Source: Pseudomonadota bacterium (GTDB taxonomy: Bacteria > Pseudomonadota > Alphaproteobacteria > Rhizobiales > Rhizobiaceae). Taken from it: a DNA stretch of 13,219 nucleotides. Position 1 is the stretch's first letter. Each line of letters begins with the position of its first letter. The stretch is taken from positions 1 through 13,219 of the forward strand of contig JAEWDP010000120.1 in the NCBI GenBank assembly GCA_023390055.1. The letters run 5' to 3'. The position numbers and the translations under genes were made by a program. Positions 7,119 to 13,219 of the stretch are shown here, piece by piece. The notes beneath the pieces are model-generated. The model was not told the DNA's origin. It was given only the letters and a program-made list of their open reading frames with translations, and ran no database searches.

Positions 7119-8580
7119 ATCTTCGCAAAGTGACACCCAATCCGGCTCGCCAGGTTGCGGTGTCGCCACTGTCGCGGTCGGTCCACTCATACTCGGCGTC
7201 CGCAGTCAGATCGATATAGGGATTGAGCATCCATGTAAGGCCGGAACCAATAAGCCATGTCGTTTCACGGTAGTTGGTCGCAAAATCCCGAAATGTGGAA
7301 CCGCCAGTCAATCTTCCAACGAGGTTGTGACGCAATTGATGGGTAACAGTTGTCGTGACGTTGTACTCGGCCCAGCCGCTTTCGCCCGGCGCAGTGGAAT
7401 CCTGGAGAGTTGTAAGAAGGGCAAGTTCGACATCGGTGCCGCGTTGCGGTGACCAGTGGACCCGTCCGTCCAGAGTGATCGCATCCAGCGTTTCCAGCCG
7501 CCAGTCATCGTAATCAACCTTCGCATAGCCTAGGGCCAGTTCGCCGCGAAGCTTCTCACTCAGGTCGACTTCCACTCCGGTACGTGCGGATGCCATCCAG
7601 GATGAGCGCTGGTAGCCACCGGAATCGCGCGTTTCATCATATCGTGTCCTGCCACCGCCTACCTCAACAAATGGGATCAGTGCAGGAGAAATCTCGTAAC
7701 CAAGTCGCAGTCTTCCATCGACTGCTGTTCGATCCCTGTCAGCTAGATCAAGCTGGCTGCCATCCTGCAATTCGGCATTTGTGTAGATTTCCCGGGTAAC
7801 ACCGATGCCAGCACGGCCATGAACGATCCCGGTACTGCGCTCAAGTGTCAAGCGGCCGCCAAATTGATGCACCCCCGATTGGGCCGCGGCTCCGCCAATA
7901 GCGTTCGGATCATTAGTGTCTTCCCGTTCAAAGCTGTAATCTCCAGAAAAATTCGCGATTGTATCATCCGCGAGGTCCAGCCGCAGGTTTGTTTCGACCT
8001 GACCTTCTGGTTCGAATCGATTGTCGCTTCCAAAATTACGCTCAAACGTACCTTCGCCCGTTACAGAGAGTTCGTGGCGGGACCAGTCGGAGACAAGGCT
8101 ACCGCGTATGCTGGTTGTCAGGTAATTGCGACTGGTTTTCGTGTCGCCGGTCCGGATTGTTTCCCGGTTAACTGACTGGCTTGTAGTCGACCGCAGGATG
8201 AATGTGCCAAGCCTGATACCGGTAGGGTCGCTGGAAACAAGGGAAGCATCATTCAATGGTTCGCCTCCCATGGTGTCGGCAAATCCGACAGTTTGAGGCT
8301 GATTGAGGTCTGCCGTATAGTCGGGTTCTCCATTCACAAATCCGTGCGATTCGCTCTCGGCGTTCTCGCTGATATTTACGGTGGTCGAAAGCTCGTTCGT
8401 TGCATCAACAGCAAGCCCTGTCGGAGAACTGTGGATAGTGTCGTATCGGGTGGGTGTTGTCGGCTCGAGCGTCTGGGCGTGGACTTGTGGCGCAATAGCC
8501 AACGGGGAACAAGACAACAGGAGCGTGAGCACCTGCCAGCGCGAAGCGTGCCTTCCGCCATGCTTGTCCATTCCTGTCAT
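7117..8580 (-). CDS. Exported, probable outer-membrane beta-barrel protein of unknown function
   Basis: The protein has 487 residues from the ATG at 8578-8580. An n-region with Lys/Arg, a hydrophobic core (about 17-30) and VHA before QT (33-35) make a clear signal peptide. Residues about 36-160 are polar and low in hydrophobicity. Residues about 165-487 alternate polar and apolar positions, rich in Gly, Thr, Asp, Arg and Tyr, with repeated barrel-strand segments (for example LRLGYEISPALIPFVEVGGG and IDLTADAEYEWTDRDSGDT). This resembles the BBP2-type outer-membrane barrels of alphaproteobacteria. The last residue is Arg, not the usual terminal Phe. The frame stays open to a TTG at 8688, but that extension precedes the signal peptide and overlaps kpsF. 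ATG 8571 (codon 4) is another possible start. Its position between galU and kpsF fits an envelope or polysaccharide role, but that is inference only. Confidence 0.8.
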   Translation of the reverse strand: MTGMDKHGGRHASRWQVLTLLLSCSPLAIAPQVHAQTLEPTTPTRYDTIHSSPTGLAVDATNELSTTVNISENAESESHGFVNGEPDYTADLNQPQTVGFADTMGGEPLNDASLVSSDPTGIRLGTFILRSTTSQSVNRETIRTGDTKTSRNYLTTSIRGSLVSDWSRHELSVTGEGTFERNFGSDNRFEPEGQVETNLRLDLADDTIANFSGDYSFEREDTNDPNAIGGAAAQSGVHQFGGRLTLERSTGIVHGRAGIGVTREIYTNAELQDGSQLDLADRDRTAVDGRLRLGYEISPALIPFVEVGGGRTRYDETRDSGGYQRSSWMASARTGVEVDLSEKLRGELALGYAKVDYDDWRLETLDAITLDGRVHWSPQRGTDVELALLTTLQDSTAPGESGWAEYNVTTTVTHQLRHNLVGRLTGGSTFRDFATNYRETTWLIGSGLTWMLNPYIDLTADAEYEWTDRDSGDTATWRAGLGVTLRR

Positions 8581-8670
8581 TTGTGGTCCGGGTCCTCGGG
8601 TTATAGTGCGAAAGTAAAGCCTTGTGGTTAACAGTTGGTTCTTTGAGGCCGTTTGCAGGGTCTTGATGTG
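8581..8670. promoter_or_regulatory. Short divergent start region of the beta-barrel gene and kpsF
   Basis: About 90 bases separate the two chosen starts, and the upstream-open reading frames of the two genes overlap across it. On the minus strand a TATAAC (8600-8605 on the plus strand as GTTATA) could be a -10 box, but it lies only 20 bases before the chosen ATG. No good -35 box is paired with it, and no plus-strand promoter is evident. Confidence 0.3.
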
Positions 8671-9702
8671 ATGGACTTCAACAAGCAAAAGCGATACATG
8701 CCGACCATGAACAAGACAGTGTCGCAGGCATCTGAAATGCAGGTGGTAGAATCCGCGCTGCGGACAATCGGAATCGAAAAGCAGGGCCTCAGTTCGCTCG
8801 AACGTGCGCTACAGGACGGACTAGGCCAGACCTTTCGTCATGTGGTGGAACTGATCCTTGGACTCTCGGGCCGCGTTATCATCACCGGGGTCGGCAAGAG
8901 TGGGCATGTCGGTGCTAAGATTGCCGCATCATTTGCATCTACCGGAACGCCGGCATCGTTCGTCCATGCAGCCGAGGCGGGGCATGGCGATCTAGGCATG
9001 ATTTCTCGAGATGATGCGGTATTGGCTGTGTCCTGGAGTGGAGAGACGACCGAATTGCAAGCTATCGTGGCGTATTGCAAGCGATTCTCGATCCCGCTGA
9101 TAGCATTGACGGCGGGTGAGGCGTCGACGCTTGCCCGCGAGGCGACCATCACCCTGCTCCTACCCAAGGAGCAGGAAGCTTGTCCGCATGGTCTGGCGCC
9201 AACAACATCGACACTGATGCAGCTTTCCCTGGGGGATGCACTCGCCGTGGCCCTCCTTGAGGCCCGTGGGTTCACTGCACTTGATTTCGGTGTCTTCCAC
9301 CCCGGCGGCAAGCTCGGTGCCATGCTGAGCCATATCGGTGACATAATGCATACCGGTGAAAGTATGCCGTTGGTTGCAAAGGGTACGCCCTTGCCTGCGG
9401 CGATCATGATCTTGTCGCAAAAGAAATTTGGATGTGTGGGCATCGTCGAAAGTGATGGCCGTCTTTGCGGGATTGTTACCGACGGTGATCTGGCGCGTGG
9501 ACTGAATCTCAATCTCAGCGCTATGATGGTTGATGAAATCATGACGCGCGAGCCGAAGACCGTAAGCCAACAGACGCTGGCAACTACGGCAATGGCCTTG
9601 CTGAATCAACATAACATCTCTGCGCTGTTCGTCACTGATGAAAACAGGCTGCCGGTTGGCGTTGTCCATTTCCATGACCTTTTGCGTGTCGGCGTTGCCT
9701 GA
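8671..9702 (+). CDS. kpsF: D-arabinose 5-phosphate isomerase, SIS plus tandem CBS domains
   Basis: The protein has 343 residues from ATG 8671. The SIS domain (about 55-200) contains VIITGVGKSGHVGAKIAASF, HAAEAGHGDLGM and SWSGETTE, followed by the family motif FGVFHPGGKLGAML with conserved His210. Two CBS domains follow (about 223-277, with IVTDGDLARGL, and 287-341). Known reaction: D-ribulose 5-phosphate to D-arabinose 5-phosphate, the first committed step to Kdo for lipopolysaccharide and some capsules. The names kpsF, kdsD and gutQ are all used, and here no capsule cluster is visible, so a housekeeping Kdo role is likeliest. The start is uncertain. TTG 8653 has GAGG 4 nt before it, ATG 8671 has AGGG about 10 nt before it, and ATGs at 8698 and 8707 give lengths closer to E. 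coli KdsD (328). The stop codon abuts the nfeD stop. Confidence 0.94.
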   Translation: MDFNKQKRYMPTMNKTVSQASEMQVVESALRTIGIEKQGLSSLERALQDGLGQTFRHVVELILGLSGRVIITGVGKSGHVGAKIAASFASTGTPASFVHAAEAGHGDLGMISRDDAVLAVSWSGETTELQAIVAYCKRFSIPLIALTAGEASTLAREATITLLLPKEQEACPHGLAPTTSTLMQLSLGDALAVALLEARGFTALDFGVFHPGGKLGAMLSHIGDIMHTGESMPLVAKGTPLPAAIMILSQKKFGCVGIVESDGRLCGIVTDGDLARGLNLNLSAMMVDEIMTREPKTVSQQTLATTAMALLNQHNISALFVTDENRLPVGVVHFHDLLRVGVA

Positions 9703-9708
9703 TCAGGC
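9697..9708. other. 12-bp perfect palindrome holding both convergent stop codons
   Basis: GCCTGATCAGGC is fully self-complementary. TGA at 9700-9702 ends kpsF and TGA (read as TCA at 9703-9705) ends the opposite NfeD gene, so there is no intergenic base between the two genes. The palindrome has no loop and no T-run and is too short to be a terminator by itself. Confidence 0.8.
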
Positions 9709-10158
9709 GACATCAACGTGAAGATCACGCCCTTCTGCTGCGACGACCTTTACCTGTGTGCCGGCCGGTAGGTTAGGCCCCATCACGGGCCACCATGTGT
9801 CATCCAGACGGATACGGCCACGACCCTCACTGATCGGCTCATGTAAGGTAGCGGTACGGCCAATCAGGCTCTTACCACGCCTGTTGAGATACGGCTGATC
9901 GCTCGTCACATTCTTCCCATAGAAGCGTCGTCCGGCAAGTGCAAAGACAACTGCAAGGATGGCAAACAGGAGAAACTGTAACTGCCACGCCCAGAAGGCG
10001 GCATTCCAGAAAAGGAGTGACAATGCGCCAACGATGAGTGCTGCTGCGCCAATCCAGATCAGGAAGACGCCGGGTGCCACAAGTTCAGCCGCTAGAAGGA
10101 GGATGCCAAAGATCCACCAGCTCCAGGGGCCAAGATCGGAGATGACAGATTTCAGCAC
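9703..10158 (-). CDS. NfeD-like short membrane protein with OB-fold tail
   Basis: The protein has 151 residues from GTG at 10156-10158. Hydrophobic segments at about 13-29, 31-50 and 57-76 are likely membrane helices. The soluble C-terminal part (about 90-151: GRTATLHEPISEGRGRIRLDDTWWPVMG...) matches the OB-fold of short NfeD proteins. Known context: NfeD proteins pair with SPFH/stomatin proteins in membrane microdomains, and this one begins 4 bases after the SPFH stop codon, so the two are surely co-transcribed and probably interact. The frame is open further upstream to 10272, but that extension lies wholly in the SPFH gene and is Arg/His/Pro-rich, unlike a protein N-terminus. Short NfeDs lack the ClpP-like protease domain of the long form, and none is present here. 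Confidence 0.9.
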   Translation of the reverse strand: MLKSVISDLGPWSWWIFGILLLAAELVAPGVFLIWIGAAALIVGALSLLFWNAAFWAWQLQFLLFAILAVVFALAGRRFYGKNVTSDQPYLNRRGKSLIGRTATLHEPISEGRGRIRLDDTWWPVMGPNLPAGTQVKVVAAEGRDLHVDVA

Positions 10159-10162
10159 GGGC

Positions 10163-11179
10163 TCATATCTCGCTGCGCGGTGCAAACGGGTTGACGGGTG
10201 GGGTCGTACGGGATGGCGCTGGCGATCCAGGCCGTGGCGCGGATACCGATGCGGAACCATCCCCACCACCAAAGACTTCGCGGGCTATGGCTCCGATGCC
10301 GCCAAGCGAGCCGATCAGCGATGTTGCTTCCATCGGCATCAGGACAATCTTCGAATTAGGTGCCTTGCCGATCTCGGCCAATGCTTCCGTGTACTTTTGA
10401 GCGACGAAATAGTTGATTGCCTGAACATCACCAATGGCGATCGCCTGTGATACTGATTGCGTTGCCTTTGCTTCCGCATCAGCGAGGCGTTCACGGGCTT
10501 CGGCTTCGCGGAAAGCTGCCTCCCGCTGGCCCTCCGCCTGAAGAACTGCGGCCTGTTTGGCACCCTCAGCTCTCAATATCTGTGCATTACGGGCACCTTC
10601 GGCTTCCAGAACTTGAGCGCGCTTTTCGCGCTCTGCCTTCATCTGTCGACCCATTGCTTCAACAAGGTCTGCCGGCGGCTGGATATCCTTGATCTCCACA
10701 CGTGTTACCTTGATGCCCCAAGGTCCGACGGCCTCATCAACGACGCGCAACAGCTTTTCGTTGATGACTTCTCGGTTGGACAGAAGTTCGTCAAGGTCCA
10801 TGGAGCCCATGACTGATCGGATGTTCGTCATGGTCAGGTTTTGGATAGCATTGTTCAGATTGGAAATCTGGTACGCTGCCTGCGCCGGATTGAGAACCTG
10901 ATAGAAGGCCACCGCATCGGCAGAGACGCTGGCGTTGTCCTTGGTGATGACTTCCTGAGTGGGAATATCCAGGACCTGTTCCATGACATTCATCCGTGCG
11001 CCGATGCGCTCGATGAATGGTGTAATCAGATTTAGTCCAGGATCAAGGGTACGGGTGTAGCGGCCAAACCGTTCAACTGTGTAGCGATATCCCTGCGGTA
11101 CAGTCTTGATTGCTGCCAGCAATACAAGGATGACGAGAATAACGATGGCAATAACGACGATATCTAGGCCGCCAAGCAT
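10163..11179 (-). CDS. SPFH/band 7 (stomatin, QmcA-like) membrane protein
   Basis: The protein has 338 residues. A single N-terminal hydrophobic anchor (about 6-24) is followed by the SPFH domain (about 25-180), beginning VPQGYRYTVERFGRYTRTLDPG and including DIPTQEVITKDNASVSADAV and IQPPADLVEAM. A coiled-coil stretch (about 180-240) contains four 11-residue units: RAQVLEAEGAR, NAQILRAEGAK, QAAVLQAEGQR and EAAFREAEARE (187-230). The last ~30 residues are Pro/Ser-rich and probably disordered. Known role: family members form large oligomeric membrane scaffolds and modulate proteases and membrane microdomains. The exact function is not established here. GGAG lies 8 nt before the ATG. It is followed after 4 bases by the NfeD gene. 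hemH lies 83 bases upstream on the same strand and may share a transcript. In that gap I see no clear promoter or terminator. Confidence 0.94.
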   Translation of the reverse strand: MLGGLDIVVIAIVILVILVLLAAIKTVPQGYRYTVERFGRYTRTLDPGLNLITPFIERIGARMNVMEQVLDIPTQEVITKDNASVSADAVAFYQVLNPAQAAYQISNLNNAIQNLTMTNIRSVMGSMDLDELLSNREVINEKLLRVVDEAVGPWGIKVTRVEIKDIQPPADLVEAMGRQMKAEREKRAQVLEAEGARNAQILRAEGAKQAAVLQAEGQREAAFREAEARERLADAEAKATQSVSQAIAIGDVQAINYFVAQKYTEALAEIGKAPNSKIVLMPMEATSLIGSLGGIGAIAREVFGGGDGSASVSAPRPGSPAPSRTTPPVNPFAPRSEI

Positions 11180-11262
11180 GGGGAAGTCTCCAACTCATTG
11201 TGGTAAGTCGGAAGTATCATGTTACCGAACCAGATGAAATGCCGGATCACACAGATTACGCT

Positions 11263-12294
11263 TCAGATCCAACCTTGAAGTTCCCGCCGGACGACCTTTT
11301 CGAGGACGTCCATGCCTTCTGGATCTGCATTGAGGCAGGGTATGTGCAAGAATTTTTCGCCACCATGGTCCTGGAAGATTTCACCGGCCTCGCCAGCAAT
11401 TTCCTCGAGTGTTTCGAGACAGTCAGAGACAAATCCGGGATTGATAACTGCGATCCGCTTGATACCTTCATTGCCAAGCTTTTCCATCGTCTTGTCTGTG
11501 TACGGCTGCAACCATTCTTCCGGCCCGAACCGGGACTGGAAGGTCACCATGAAGCGATCCTCGGGTAACTTCAAGCGCTCGCGCAACAATCTGCCGGTCA
11601 GTTGGCAGTGATCATGATATGGATCACCCTGCCGGGAATAAGATTGCGGGATGCCGTGGAAGGATGCGACGAGAACTTCAGGCTCCCAATCCACTTTCCC
11701 CAACGCCTTATCAATCGAAATTGCCAGGGCGTCGATGTAATTGGGATCGTCGTGATAAGGTGGAACCGTGCGAACGGCCGGCTGCCAGCGCATCTTCATC
11801 AAGTGTTCAAAGGCCTTGTCGTTGACAGTTGCCGTCGTCGATGCAGAGTATTGTGGATAGAGTGGAAAGAGCAGGATCTTTTCGCACCCCTTCGCGTGCA
11901 GCCTCTCTATCCTCGATGCGATAGAGGGGTTTCCATAGCGCATCGCCCAGTCCACAACAACGTTGGGAAGGTCGTTGAGTGCCTCCGACATCAGATCCGA
12001 CTGATCACGAGTGTATGTGCGCAGGTAACTCTCGTTCAGTTCGTTGTTCCAGATTGTCTCATAGGCCTTGCCAACCTTCTGGGGACGCTTGCTGAGGACA
12101 ATGCCGTGAAGGATCGGGTACCAATAAAGCCGCGACCATTCGATGACACGGCGGTCTGAGAGAAACTCGGCGAGATAACGCCGCATCGACCAGTAATCAG
12201 TACCGTCAGGCGTTCCCAGGTTGACGAGAAGGACACCTACTTTCCCGCGTTGGACCTCCGGGTGTGCGGATGAATTATGGCTGGTTGCGTTCAT
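11263..12294 (-). CDS. hemH: Ferrochelatase
   Basis: The protein has 343 residues, typical for bacterial ferrochelatase. VGVLLVNLGTPDGTDYWSMR opens the domain (19-38). Further conserved blocks are FPLYPQYSASTTA (143-155) and VASFHGIPQSY, with catalytic His213. GDPYHDHC (223-230) and the SRFGPEEWLQPYTD segment (254-267) follow, then NPGFVSDCLETLEEI with the conserved acidic Glu294. Known reaction: insertion of Fe2+ into protoporphyrin IX, the last step of haem synthesis, in the cytoplasm at the inner membrane. I saw no Fe-S cluster cysteine cluster at the C-terminus, as is usual for this bacterial type. No obvious Irr-type (ICE) box is seen upstream. The ribosome binding site is weak (GGA about 6 nt before ATG). 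It lies downstream of the nucleotidase gene on the same strand but is separated from it by a terminator hairpin, so it probably has its own promoter within 12295-12360. Confidence 0.97.
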   Translation of the reverse strand: MNATSHNSSAHPEVQRGKVGVLLVNLGTPDGTDYWSMRRYLAEFLSDRRVIEWSRLYWYPILHGIVLSKRPQKVGKAYETIWNNELNESYLRTYTRDQSDLMSEALNDLPNVVVDWAMRYGNPSIASRIERLHAKGCEKILLFPLYPQYSASTTATVNDKAFEHLMKMRWQPAVRTVPPYHDDPNYIDALAISIDKALGKVDWEPEVLVASFHGIPQSYSRQGDPYHDHCQLTGRLLRERLKLPEDRFMVTFQSRFGPEEWLQPYTDKTMEKLGNEGIKRIAVINPGFVSDCLETLEEIAGEAGEIFQDHGGEKFLHIPCLNADPEGMDVLEKVVRRELQGWI

Positions 12295-12318
12295 CTTGAA
12301 TCCAATGTCGATGCGTGA

Positions 12319-12331
12319 CGGGCAAAGCCCG
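12319..12331 (-). other. Small hairpin in the hemH leader
   Basis: CGGGC (12319-12323) and GCCCG (12327-12331) form a 5-bp stem with a 3-nt loop, 25 bases upstream of the hemH start. It is too short to claim a function. It may be a leader structure or chance. Confidence 0.25.
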
Positions 12332-12353
12332 CGAGAAATCTTGTTCTATCTAG

Positions 12354-12386
12354 GAGTAAAGAACGGCCCGGGAAAGTCCCCAGGCC
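12354..12386 (-). terminator. Rho-independent terminator after the LysM nucleotidase gene
   Basis: On the minus strand GGCCTGGG (12386-12379) pairs with CCCGGGCC (12372-12365) through 8 bp including one T-G wobble, around the 6-nt loop GACTTT. The T-rich stretch GTTCTTTACTC follows. It begins 24 bases after the stop codon of the nucleotidase gene and separates it from hemH. Confidence 0.65.
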
Positions 12387-12410
12387 TCATCATGATGCGG
12401 ACATATTGTC

Positions 12411-13219
12411 TTATCTTGCGGGCAGAACCAGTTCCTCACCGATCTCGAGACGGTTCGCATCGCGCAGGTTGTTGGCCTCTGCAATCTTTGTCCACAATCG
12501 TCCGTCCCCATATGTGGATGCGGCGATCTTCCACAGGCTCTCACCAGCAATGACAGTATGGGTTGACGGCGTGGATGAGGCTGTCTCTTTCGCAGTCGTT
12601 GTTTCGCCTGTGATCACCGGCGTTTCGCTCTCTGCCGACGCTGGGGCTGCAGGCTTCGCCGTCTCGGTCATTGAATCTGCTTCTGCGGCCTTTGTTGCAT
12701 GCGTCATGTCGGTAATGCGGCCGTCGGTGTAGGGTTTGTAGGGATTGTTGGCAGTGATGTAGTCGGCGACGACCTGCTCGAGGTTCGGGCCGAAGTCGTA
12801 TGGATTGATCGCCTTGTCGGCAAAGATTGCGTAGCCATCGCCGCCACCACGTACATAGTTGTTCGTAACCACACCGTAAGTCTTTTCCGGGTTAAGCGGC
12901 ACATATGCGTCAACTTCCCATACCTGCACGTTGGACACTCTGTTGCCAGCTGGTCTTGATGCGTCGAATGCGTATTTCATACCCGAAACCTGCGGAAAAC
13001 GTCCGGCACCTTCTTCAATCTGACCGACGCCATTTTCCAATGCAACAAGCAGGTCGGATCCCTTAAGCTGGAATGTTGCAACTGTGTTCTGGAACGGCAG
13101 GACCGTCAGAACCTCACCCATTGTTATATCACCGGCATCGATTGATGCGCGCAAACCTCCGCTATTGGCGATTGAGATGGTCACGCCTTGATCCTTCACT
13201 CTTTCGAGTTGCGCATCAG
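12411..13219 (-). CDS. 5'-nucleotidase-family protein, C-terminal domain with LysM tail (5' end outside window)
   Basis: The frame is open to the right edge. Codons before the GTG at 13197-13199 (DAQLER) continue the conserved protein, so that GTG is internal and the gene is cut by the window. About 268 residues are visible. The 5'-nucleotidase C-terminal substrate-binding domain shows SIANSGGLRASIDAGDITMGE, VLPFQNTVATFQLKGSDLL, ALENGVGQIEEGAGRFPQVSG and NNYVRGGGDGYAIF. A Thr/Ser/Ala/Glu-rich linker follows, then a LysM domain in the last ~48 residues (HTVIAGESLWKIAASTYGDG...LEIGEELVLPAR). The metallophosphatase domain should lie beyond the edge. Known family role: periplasmic hydrolysis of nucleotides or UDP-sugars. 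LysM binds peptidoglycan GlcNAc, so the enzyme is probably wall-anchored. The export signal cannot be seen. Substrate is not predictable from this part. Confidence 0.93.
   Translation of the reverse strand, partial: DAQLERVKDQGVTISIANSGGLRASIDAGDITMGEVLTVLPFQNTVATFQLKGSDLLVALENGVGQIEEGAGRFPQVSGMKYAFDASRPAGNRVSNVQVWEVDAYVPLNPEKTYGVVTNNYVRGGGDGYAIFADKAINPYDFGPNLEQVVADYITANNPYKPYTDGRITDMTHATKAAEADSMTETAKPAAPASAESETPVITGETTTAKETASSTPSTHTVIAGESLWKIAASTYGDGRLWTKIAEANNLRDANRLEIGEELVLPAR

Noticed and set aside
8838..9542. Minus-strand open frame of 234 residues opposite kpsF
   Set aside because: It is antisense to SIS and CBS domains that are clearly conserved. It has no independent coding evidence.
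10163..10166. ATGA overlap of the SPFH stop with a possible start codon
   Set aside because: The ATG at 10164-10166 is in a frame that stops within four codons, so it does not start the NfeD gene.
10159..10272. Upstream extension of the NfeD reading frame into the SPFH gene
   Set aside because: The extra 38 residues are Arg/His/Pro-rich and out of frame with conserved SPFH codons. The GTG at 10158 gives the normal short NfeD length and a 4-base gap after the SPFH stop.
12295..12364. Possible Irr/ICE iron-responsive box upstream of hemH
   Set aside because: The stretch AGAACAAGATTTCT is only loosely palindromic and does not match the TTTAGAA...TTCTAAA pattern well enough to claim.
1..13219. 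CRISPR arrays, tRNA or rRNA genes, insertion sequences, phage or toxin-antitoxin genes
   Set aside because: None seen: there are no regularly spaced repeats, no transposase-like frame and no terminal inverted repeats. All long frames are explained by core metabolic or envelope genes.

Overview
The window looks like a chromosomal segment from an alphaproteobacterium, most likely of the Hyphomicrobiales (Rhizobiales). This is inferred from the style of the GltB/GltD, GalU, KpsF and ferrochelatase proteins and from a DUF459-type SGNH protein next to gltBD. No database search was possible. There is no sign of a mobile element, phage, CRISPR array, tRNA or rRNA. Coding density is very high and no gene-free stretch exceeds about 170 bases.

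Layout from left to right. (1) 1-3454, plus strand: the 3' part of gltB (the 5' end lies left of the window) and complete gltD, together the large and small subunits of NADPH glutamate synthase. A stem-loop lies in the 108-base gap between them. (2) 3497-6020, minus strand: a gene for a MltB-like lytic transglycosylase with a peptidoglycan-binding domain, followed by an exported SGNH/DUF459 protein that lacks the usual nucleophilic Ser and catalytic His. Their 67-base gap holds a perfect 12-bp inverted repeat. (3) 6187-7065, plus strand: galU (UDP-glucose synthesis), starting at a GTG behind a strong Shine-Dalgarno sequence. (4) 7117-8580, minus strand: an exported, probably outer-membrane beta-barrel protein of unknown function, convergent with galU and divergent from kpsF. 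(5) 8671-9702, plus strand: kpsF/kdsD arabinose-5-phosphate isomerase (Kdo pathway). (6) 9703-11179, minus strand: an SPFH (stomatin/QmcA-like) gene followed 4 bases later by an NfeD-like gene. The nfeD stop codon abuts the kpsF stop codon inside a 12-bp palindrome. (7) 11263-12294, minus strand: hemH ferrochelatase. (8) 12411-13219, minus strand: the C-terminal part of a 5'-nucleotidase-family protein ending in a LysM domain, followed by a good terminator hairpin. Its 5' end lies beyond the right edge.

Most of the genes serve core metabolism (nitrogen assimilation, haem) or the cell envelope (murein turnover, UDP-glucose and Kdo precursors, an outer-membrane barrel, membrane microdomain proteins, a wall-binding nucleotidase). 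I found no convincing new multi-gene system. The points most worth a second look are the apparently triad-less SGNH protein, the perfect inverted repeat upstream of it, the unassigned beta-barrel gene between galU and kpsF, and the LysM-tailed nucleotidase.
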